Origin: Candidatus Avelusimicrobium intestinipullorum
Lineage (GTDB): Bacteria; Elusimicrobiota; Elusimicrobia; Elusimicrobiales; Elusimicrobiaceae
Assembly: GCA_944324635.1 (NCBI GenBank)
Contig: CALUXC010000001.1
Location: 124,001-188,000 of the forward strand
Length of the DNA stretch: 64,000 bases
Reading direction: 5' to 3'
Shown: in pieces, positions 51,470 through 58,600 of the stretch
How positions within the stretch are numbered: the stretch's first letter is position 1
Layout of the letters: the number at the start of each line of letters is the position of its first letter
Program-made: the position numbers and the translations under genes
The notes under the pieces: generated by a model
Databases searched by the model: none
The model's input: the letters and a program-made list of their open reading frames with translations, nothing else
Told to the model about the DNA's origin: nothing

Positions 51470-51819
51470 TATTCTTCTCCTCGGTATTCAATCCAGCGGT
51501 CGGGTCCTTCAGCTACTTTTACGGCATACAAATGCGGCAGCAGCCCTTTAAGCAAGTTATAAATCCAAATACACAGGGCTTCGGTGGTCGGGTCGGGCAG
51601 CAGTTGGCCCAAATCCGTCCCTTCCAAACGGGCGTTTATTTCTTTTTGAAAAGTATCCTGCAAGAGACGAAAATCAATTAAATATCCTTCCTGATTAAGC
51701 GGCCCGTAGAATGTGACTTCGTAGGAAAATGTGTGCGTGTGCACCTCTTCGGCCAAGGTGCCTGCGTGGCCGTGGCGGGCGGTAAAATGGCCGCATTGCG
51801 TCAAATACACGCGGCTCAT
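51469..51819 (-). CDS. PTPS/QueD-family protein in folate context (candidate PTPS-III)
   Basis: A 116-residue 6-pyruvoyltetrahydropterin-synthase-fold protein. Zinc-ligand histidines are H16 (F-T-A-R-H), H27 and H29 (V-H-T-H). The catalytic Cys found four residues before HxH in QueD is replaced by Ala23, while Glu24 and Glu25 stand next to it. PTPS-III enzymes, which make 6-hydroxymethyldihydropterin and bypass FolB, use Glu instead of Cys. Its place between folP and folK, with no folB in the operon, supports that role. Overlaps: ATGA with folP, TAATG with folK. A true QueD is encoded two kilobases upstream. Confidence 0.75.
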   Translation of the reverse strand: MSRVYLTQCGHFTARHGHAGTLAEEVHTHTFSYEVTFYGPLNQEGYLIDFRLLQDTFQKEINARLEGTDLGQLLPDPTTEALCIWIYNLLKGLLPHLYAVKVAEGPDRWIEYRGEE

Positions 51820-52613
51820 TGGGCGGCCTCCAGCTCTTGGTAGAAATCCATAATTTTGCGCGTATCTTTTACGTCGTGCACGCGCAGAATGTCCGCCCCG
51901 CCCTGCAGGGCCACCAAATTGGCGGCCAGCGTTTGGGCTTTGCGTTTGGGGGGGAGTTCCCTTTTTTGAGCCAGGAACGTCTTGCGCGACAGACCTACCA
52001 ACATGCGTACGCCCAACTCTTTGAAAAACGGCAAATGTTTTAAGAGCTCGTAGTTTTGCTCACGGGTTTTGGCAAAGCCAAAGCCCACGTCTATAATCAC
52101 ATTTTCCTTCGGCACACCGCAGGAAACGGCTTCTTGAATTTTATCCGCCAGGAAAGATTTTACTTCTTGAAGTAGATTTTGGTATTCGGTCATCGTTTGC
52201 ATGGTTTGCGGCGTGCCGCGGGTGTGCATAACGACGATTTGCGCCTTGAAATCCCGTACCAGTTTGAACATTTCTTTGTCTGGCGTACCGCTCACGTCGT
52301 TAATAATAGACGCCCCGGCTTTTAAGCCTTCCAGCGCTACGGGGATTTTGACGGTGTCTAGCGATACGGGAATGTTCGGCCACTTTTGGCGGGCGGCCCG
52401 AATAAGGGGCAACACGCGGGCCTGTTCTTCTTCGGCGGAAACGGGGGCGGCGTTGGGGCGGGTGGACTCCCCGCCAATGTCAAAAATATCCACGCCGGAG
52501 GCGGCATAATCCTTGCATTTGGCCAGCAAAGACGTTAAATTATTTTGCGGGTCTCCGTCATAAAAAGAATCGGGCGTAGCATTTACGATGCCCATCAAAA
52601 GGGGTTTAGTCAT
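51816..52613 (-). CDS. folP: Dihydropteroate synthase
   Basis: A 265-residue TIM-barrel enzyme that joins hydroxymethyldihydropterin pyrophosphate to p-aminobenzoate. Motifs are G-I-V-N-A-T-P-D-S-F near residue 8, D-I-G-G-E-S-T-R-P near 40, I-I-N-D-V-S-G near 99, G-L-S-R-K-T-F near 204 and R-V-H-D-V near 243. GGCGAG precedes ATG 52613. It starts 19 nt after the folE stop. Confidence 0.96.
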   Translation of the reverse strand: MTKPLLMGIVNATPDSFYDGDPQNNLTSLLAKCKDYAASGVDIFDIGGESTRPNAAPVSAEEEQARVLPLIRAARQKWPNIPVSLDTVKIPVALEGLKAGASIINDVSGTPDKEMFKLVRDFKAQIVVMHTRGTPQTMQTMTEYQNLLQEVKSFLADKIQEAVSCGVPKENVIIDVGFGFAKTREQNYELLKHLPFFKELGVRMLVGLSRKTFLAQKRELPPKRKAQTLAANLVALQGGADILRVHDVKDTRKIMDFYQELEAAQ

Positions 52614-52632
52614 GGGATTTTCTCGCCAGCAA

Positions 52633-53253
52633 TTATTTAATCATTTCCAAAAATTCGTTGCGCACTTCAATTTTTTTGAAAGCACCGCGAATAGCACTGG
52701 TGACCATGACGGCGTTGTGTTTTTCAATGCCGCGCGAACTGATGCACATGTGTTTGGCTTTGCACACTACCATCACGCCGTAGGGCTGCAGGGTTTCCAT
52801 CAAACTGTCGGCAATTTGCGCCACCAGTTTTTCCTGGATTTGCAGGCGGCGGGCAAACACTTCCACCAGGCGCGCCAATTTGGAAACGCCCAGCACGCGC
52901 CCTTTGGGCAGGTAGCCGATGCTGATTGTGCCGAAAAAAGGCTGGAGGTGATGTTCGCAGGTGGAATAAAATTCAATGTCTTTTAACACCACCATTTCTT
53001 CACAGGAGCCTTCGGTGAAGGTTTTGAGGATATCCTGCGGTTTCATCTGATATCCGCCGAAAAGTTTTTTCCAGCTTCTCATAATGCGAGAAGGGGTTTC
53101 CAGCAGGCCTTCCCGGGTCGGATCGTCGCCGATATAGGCCAAAATTTCACGCAGGTTGCTTAAAATTTTTTCTTCGCTTACCGTATGTTTGCCAGCTTGT
53201 GCACTTGCAGGCTTAGCCGTGCGGAGGGATGATTTTTTAACAGTTTTACGCAT
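52633..53253 (-). CDS. folE: GTP cyclohydrolase I
   Basis: A 206-residue FolE that opens GTP to dihydroneopterin triphosphate, the common precursor of folate and queuosine. E-H-H-L-Q-P-F-F-G near residue 96 and C-I-S-S-R-G-I near 167 include the zinc ligands Cys and His. The first 25 residues are a basic Ala/Ser/Lys extension. ATG 53253 has AGGAGAAT upstream and no alternative start fits, so the gene overlaps the queE end by 76 nt. Confidence 0.96.
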   Translation of the reverse strand: MRKTVKKSSLRTAKPASAQAGKHTVSEEKILSNLREILAYIGDDPTREGLLETPSRIMRSWKKLFGGYQMKPQDILKTFTEGSCEEMVVLKDIEFYSTCEHHLQPFFGTISIGYLPKGRVLGVSKLARLVEVFARRLQIQEKLVAQIADSLMETLQPYGVMVVCKAKHMCISSRGIEKHNAVMVTSAIRGAFKKIEVRNEFLEMIK

Positions 53254-53771
53254 AAGTCTATATTCTCCTGTTTGTTGCTTTCGGGCTGCAGATAAATTTG
53301 CGTTTTGGCGTTTTCGTACGCATAGTATTTTTGCAGGTCTTCTAAATCGGTTTCTTGCCCGACGACAATTTTAATCACGTCGGCTTTTTTCAGCATTTCC
53401 GGGCTGACGTATCGCTTGGGGGAAACGCATACAAAATCGGCACGGCTGACGTCGGTGTCAATGGAGCCGTTGGTTTCCAGGTGCACTTGGTAGCCGGCGT
53501 CTTTCAAGACGGCTATCAAAGCGGGCAAATCCTGCTCGGAGGGTTCCCCGCCGGTAACAATAACGGCTTTTGCAGGCCAGGCGGAAAGTTCTTTAAGCAG
53601 GGTTTTGGCGTCGGTATCTTGGCCTTCGCGGGCGGCGTATTTCGTGTCGCAAAACGGGCAGTTCATGGAACAGCCCGCCAGGCGCACAAATATGGCTGGC
53701 ATGCCGGTGTGGCGGCCTTCGCCCTGAATGGAATAGAAAATTTCGTTAACCTTCCATGATGGCTGCGGCAT
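53178..53771 (-). CDS. queE: 7-carboxy-7-deazaguanine synthase
   Basis: A 197-residue radical-SAM enzyme of queuosine precursor synthesis. It opens with V-N-E-I-F-Y-S-I-Q-G-E-G, typical of QueE. The cluster motif is C-S-M-N-C-P-F-C-D-T (C-x3-C-x2-C) near residue 33, with T-G-G-E-P-S near 78. The end H-K-L-A-N-I-R fits the family. I chose ATG 53771, which has GGGAG upstream. It overlaps queD by 26 nt at its start and folE by 76 nt at its end. Confidence 0.94.
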   Translation of the reverse strand: MPQPSWKVNEIFYSIQGEGRHTGMPAIFVRLAGCSMNCPFCDTKYAAREGQDTDAKTLLKELSAWPAKAVIVTGGEPSEQDLPALIAVLKDAGYQVHLETNGSIDTDVSRADFVCVSPKRYVSPEMLKKADVIKIVVGQETDLEDLQKYYAYENAKTQIYLQPESNKQENIDLCVKLLKNHPSARLSLQVHKLANIR

Positions 53772-54090
53772 TGTCGCTCTCCCAGATTTCAAGCGTTTTT
53801 AATTTCAAATTTTGTTGGGCCAGTTCCGCCCCGATTTTTTTGAATAAAAAGGCGGCCAGATTTTCGGCGGTGGGGTTTTCCAGCTGGTCGTTTAAGAACT
53901 GATGGTCGGGCAGGTTGTCGTCCAAGAGTTTTTTGATAATCTTAAAGTCGCATACCATGCCGTCTTCCCGTACGGGGCCGTCAATTACAAAAACGGCTTT
54001 CCAGGTGTGCCCGTGCAGGTTGTGGCAGGGCCCGTCGTAATGGGGCAGGCGGTGCGCGGAGCTGAAGGTGCGGATTAATTTGATGAGCAT
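53746..54090 (-). CDS. queD: 6-carboxytetrahydropterin synthase QueD
   Basis: A 114-residue PTPS-fold enzyme. It has the full QueD active-site set: H13 (S-A-H-R-L), catalytic C22 and zinc ligands H26 and H28 in C-H-N-L-H-G-H. P-T-A-E-N-L near residue 76 and L-E-I-W-E-S near 102 complete the motifs. It turns the FolE product to 6-carboxytetrahydropterin. The ATG abuts the stop of the upstream DUF1189 gene directly (TAA-ATG). Confidence 0.94.
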   Translation of the reverse strand: MLIKLIRTFSSAHRLPHYDGPCHNLHGHTWKAVFVIDGPVREDGMVCDFKIIKKLLDDNLPDHQFLNDQLENPTAENLAAFLFKKIGAELAQQNLKLKTLEIWESDNAAAIMEG

Positions 54091-54831
54091 TTATCTCTCC
54101 TCGGGTAAGGTATTAAAAATTTGCTGCATGTAGATGATGCACAAAATCACTTGTGCAAAGGTGAAAAGCGGAATGTTTACCCACATCCGCACATACCACA
54201 GGGCGCTGAGGGGGCCCAACATAAAAAAGGCCCATTTCAGCACCGCCGCGCGCGGCACGTAGGAACGGTAAAGCAGTTTGAAAAACAACCCCGTGGCACC
54301 CGCCAGGCAGAACCCAAACAGCATGGCCAAGGGAATGGCAAAAAGCGAACTTAAAAAGGCAACCGCCCCCAGCGCGGCGGCCAGGGATTCTTTTTCTTTT
54401 TCCAGATTTTCCTGCGAGGTGACAAACGAGAATTCCGCCGGCAGCGTGCGCTGCTGTACCCCGCCGGAAGACGGCACGTATACTTTGTTGCCGCTGATGA
54501 GAGCCAGCATATTTTTGCGGAGCATTTCTTCGGCGGAGGGCGGCGTTTTAAGCGAAGCGTCAAACACAATTTTCAAATCGCTTTGTGCAACGGTAAGCGA
54601 TACGGGTGTTTTAGGTTCGGTTAAAAAACCTTTTTCAAACGTTACCTGGGGAAAATTCTTTAACAGAATGGGCAGGTTGTCGGCAATATAAGCGTTGGAA
54701 AAGAAGTAAAACACAATGGCGGATAGAAAAAATAAATATACGCCAAACGCGAACATATGCCGGCCGGACGCAAAGGCCAGCCGGTGGTAAAACCGGAACG
54801 AAAAAATGGTTTTTAGATGGGCAAAAAGCAT
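54091..54831 (-). CDS. DUF1189-like membrane protein
   Basis: A 246-residue inner-membrane protein. A helix near residues 28-48 is followed by a soluble domain (about 50-150, strand-rich), then three or four helices in 150-240. The order fits DUF1189 proteins of unknown function, though the match is by layout and not certain. It heads the queD-queE-folE-folP-PTPS-folK operon and directly abuts queD. TATAAT (54838-54843) lies 6 nt before the ATG, so the operon mRNA looks leaderless. A link to pteridine or precursor transport is speculative. Confidence 0.6.
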   Translation of the reverse strand: MLFAHLKTIFSFRFYHRLAFASGRHMFAFGVYLFFLSAIVFYFFSNAYIADNLPILLKNFPQVTFEKGFLTEPKTPVSLTVAQSDLKIVFDASLKTPPSAEEMLRKNMLALISGNKVYVPSSGGVQQRTLPAEFSFVTSQENLEKEKESLAAALGAVAFLSSLFAIPLAMLFGFCLAGATGLFFKLLYRSYVPRAAVLKWAFFMLGPLSALWYVRMWVNIPLFTFAQVILCIIYMQQIFNTLPEER

Positions 54832-54837
54832 ACTTCC

Positions 54838-54843
54838 ATTATA
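54838..54843 (-). promoter_or_regulatory. -10 box of the folate/queuosine operon, leaderless layout
   Basis: Minus-strand TATAAT, 6 nt before ATG 54831. The intervening GGAAGT is too close to the ATG to act as a normal Shine-Dalgarno sequence. Confidence 0.55.
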
Positions 54844-54868
54844 GCAATTTGGGCCGTTTTACGCCGTA

Positions 54869-55471
54869 TTAAGGGCGTTTGGCGGCGGGTTTGCGTGCGG
54901 GGGCGTTTTTGTCTTGGCAGGAAATTTCCGCTCCCAGGAAGTAGATTTGGTTTTTCTTAAATACGCAGGAAAGCTTTTGCGCACGGGGGGAACCGTCCGG
55001 CGCCGGGTTCATCGGACGCAGGCAGGCAATACGCGTGCAGGAATAGGTTTTGCCGCATTGCGGAAACGAGGAGGAGGGAAAGTTGGCAATAAACCAGGAA
55101 AAATCCAAGTTGAAATTAAGTGCTTTCAAAAAATTGTCACAGGTCATTTCGTCCGTAAACGAACAAAGCGGTTCGGCGGAGGTTTGTTCTATGGTGATGG
55201 TTTGGTCCAGCAGAGTGTAGCGTTCGGAGCTAATAGGGTCGCCTTGGACGCGGTAAACGTCAAAGCAACTATATCCGGCGGGCTGGTTTTTGGTGCAGGT
55301 GAAACGCTGGAAAATGTCGTTTCCGGGGCAGGTGTCCTCCACTAAGGCCGGGTCCGTGGAGAGGTACTGCGCCTCCTCGCGGATGGTTTGAGGTTTATAG
55401 TCGCCTTCTTTGGCGGCGGCCGAAAGTGCCATGCACGCGGCGGCCAAACAGAAAAAAATTCTTTTCATCAT
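54869..55471 (-). CDS. Secreted cysteine-rich protein of unknown function
   Basis: A 200-residue protein with a signal peptide (about residues 1-20, ending S-A-A-A). The mature part has ten or more cysteines, including D-T-C-P-G, F-T-C-T-K, M-T-C-D-N, K-T-Y-S-C-T-R-I-A-C and E-I-S-C-Q, suggesting a disulfide-stabilised periplasmic or surface protein. The C-terminus is basic (A-R-K-P-A-A-K-R-P). I recognise no family. AAGGAG lies 5 nt before ATG 55471. It has no operon partner. Confidence 0.72.
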   Translation of the reverse strand: MMKRIFFCLAAACMALSAAAKEGDYKPQTIREEAQYLSTDPALVEDTCPGNDIFQRFTCTKNQPAGYSCFDVYRVQGDPISSERYTLLDQTITIEQTSAEPLCSFTDEMTCDNFLKALNFNLDFSWFIANFPSSSFPQCGKTYSCTRIACLRPMNPAPDGSPRAQKLSCVFKKNQIYFLGAEISCQDKNAPARKPAAKRP

Positions 55472-55658
55472 ACAATCTCCTTTTCGTATACTAGCAAATT
55501 TGAAAACGACTTCCGCCCTTTTGTTTGTTCAAAAAAGGGTTAGACGGCGCTCCGTACGCACGCGGCCGTGCGCGTACCCCTGTTATGTTGCAAGGCGGGA
55601 CGGAATTTATTAAGATATATCCGTGCTGTACCAATTTTTTCTATTCTAAAGAGGGCTT

Positions 55659-58600
55659 ATGTCCAATCATTTTTTCTCGTTTTTTTCCAAAAAAGATACT
55701 CCTTCCGCTCAAGTTATTAAAGCGCTTACCCCCGACATGTTGGCTTTTTTACAGCAGTTTCCTACGGCTGTTTTGTTGCTTAATGCAACGGGCAAAATAG
55801 TGTTTGCCAACGCGGCGGCCGCGTCGGTGCTGCATAGCCAAATTGCCGATTTGAACGGTACCGCCGTGGACCGCTACGGCCTTACCATGCCGCAGGTGCG
55901 TGCCATGGCCGATGATAAAAACGCCGGGAAAGTGATTATCCAGCTGGTGAACCGGGAGGCCGATTCCGTATACGTCAGCGCGGGGGCGCGCTATTTGGCC
56001 GCGACGCCGTTTATTATGCTGACGCTTGAGTCCGTGCCGCATTTTAAGCAGTTAAATGCGGAAAAAGATTTTTTGCGTTCCGTGATAGACAACTACCCCG
56101 TGCCCGTTATCGTGCAAACGCTGGCCGGCGTGTGCACCTTGTGGAACGCGCAGGCCGAAAAAATGTTTGGCGCCAAAGCGCAAAAGGTGCAGGGCCAGGC
56201 GGTATATGAATTTTTGCCCAAAGAAATCGTAGCCTCCGTGCAAAGATTGGACGGGGACGTGCGGACCAAACAGCATACGCGGGAAAATGTGCTTCTGTCG
56301 TACAAAAACGATAAAGGCGAAGATCGGACGCTTTCCGTAAGCAAAGTGTTTGTGCCGGCGGAAAAAGGCAAGGACCAGGCTATCGTGACCGTGTACGAAG
56401 ACGTGACGATGCGCCAACGCTACGAACAGGATTTGCTGCAAAACCGCATGTTGCTGCGCGCGGTGTTGGACAACGTGCCGTTGGGCCTCTATACCCGCGA
56501 CTGCGATAACCAAATGACCTTTTTCAACCGCCAAAGCATGAAAGTGCTGGGCGAAACGGATGTGAAATGCGTCAATACGCCGCACCCTCACCAGAATACG
56601 GAGGAAGTGGAATTTCACCGTTCGCGCGAGCAGCAGGTGCTCAAGGAAGGCAAGATTAAAGATTATCCCGATGAAGTGTATGTGGACCACGACGGGAACG
56701 AAAAGATTTTGCACATGATTAAAATCCCGCTGACCGATGCCGGCCCCAAACCGCTGGTGTTGACGATTGTGGAAGATATCACCGACCGCTACCGCCAGGA
56801 AAAGGAAATCCGCCGGGCCAACAGCTTTTTATCCGCCATTGTGCAAAACGCGCCGATTGGTTTGTATGCCCGCGCGTCGGACGGACGCATGTTGGTGCGC
56901 AATAAACTTTGCGAAATGATTTTTGGCGAAGTGTCCAGCAAAGCGTTTGACTCCACCGGCTCCTTGCCGCATGAAACGCCCGAACAGGTGAATGGGTATC
57001 TCTCCCGCGAGAAATCCCTGCTGGAAAGTGGCAAAGCCTTGGATATACCGGAAGAAGAATACGTCACCGGTGCCGGTGAAAAGAAACTGCTGCACATGAT
57101 TAAAGTGCCTGTGGATCCGCAGGACGGCGAAACGCCGTTTGTGGTCACCTTGGTGGAAGACATCACCGAAAGAAAAGCGCAGGAACGCGCTTTGGTGGAA
57201 ACGAAAAACTTCCTCCAGACGCTGCTTGATCAGGTGCCGGTAGCCATTTATGCGCGCGACAAAGAGGATAAACTTTCCTTTGTAAACCGCCGCGCACACG
57301 AGCTGTTCCCGGACGAAAACGAATATCAGGGAAAAGACGATTTCTACGGCCAGCGCGAAAAAGCCATTTTCCGCGACGGCAAGATGGTGGAATTCCCCGA
57401 AGAATGGTACACCACTTTGCGCGGAGACCGGATTTTGCTCCACCTCATCAAAGCCCCCGTATACGATAAAGAGGGCAAACCGTTTATGGTGCTGACGGTG
57501 GCCGAAGATATTACCGAAAAGAAAGCGCAGGAAAAAGCAGTCATTGACGCGAAAAACTTCCTGCAAACGGTTATTAACAACTTGCCCGTATCGCTTTCCG
57601 TAAAAGATTACGACGGCAAATATATCTTGTGGAACAAGAAAAGCGAGGAACTCTTTGGTGTGTCGTCTTCCGATGTAATCGGACGGACTTCGTATCGTGC
57701 CGATATCAACAAGGACCAGGCCGAGTTCCTGCGCGAGTCCGACCTGCGCGTATTTGAAAGCAAGCGCGAACAAGATATCCCGCAAGAGCTGATTTCTACC
57801 GCCAGCGAAGGCGTAAAAATCATGCACACGGTCAAAACGCCCGTGTTTAATGCGGACGGAACGCCGAACTGTCTGTTGGTGGTGTCGGAAGATATTACCG
57901 CCAAGACCAAAATGGAAAAACAAATCCGCGAAGCCAGCGACAAAAACACCCTGCTCGTGGAAAACGCCCGCGAAGGTATTGTGATTTTGGAAGACGCCAA
58001 AGTCATCTATGCCAACCGCGCCTTGTGCCAAATTTTGGGCTATAAGGAAGTTGCGGAAGTGCGCGGCAAGAGCATTTTGGATATGGCGGTTGAAGACCAC
58101 CGAATGTTCTTAAAAGACAAATACGACGCCGTTGTGGCCGGCTCGGACGATGCTTCCTCCGCCATAGATGTGCGCTTCCTCAAAAAGAACGGGCAGGAAG
58201 TGGAGGCCGAATTTGCGGCCGTGGCGTCCAAGTATTTAGGCCGCCGCATTGTGCTGTGCTTCGTGCGCGATGTGACCGGTTCCAACCGTATGCTGCGCGA
58301 CGTAAAAACGGAACGCGAATGCTTCCGCGCCGCGTTTGAAAAGAGCGTCACGCCGGCGTTTATTATGTCGCACAAGTGCTACATCAGCGTGATGAACGAA
58401 GCCTGCCGCAAAATGTTTGACTTTACGGAAGCGGATAAAAACTTCTACCGCAACGTGTATATCAAACCGGCCGTTTCGTTGGCGGCTCGCAAGCAGTTAA
58501 AAGCCGGTAATCCCGCGCAAATGGATTATGTGTTTGATTTTGACCGTGCGGCCCGCATGTTCCCCGGCCGTATTGAAGGAACCGGCAAATTGCCGCTTTC

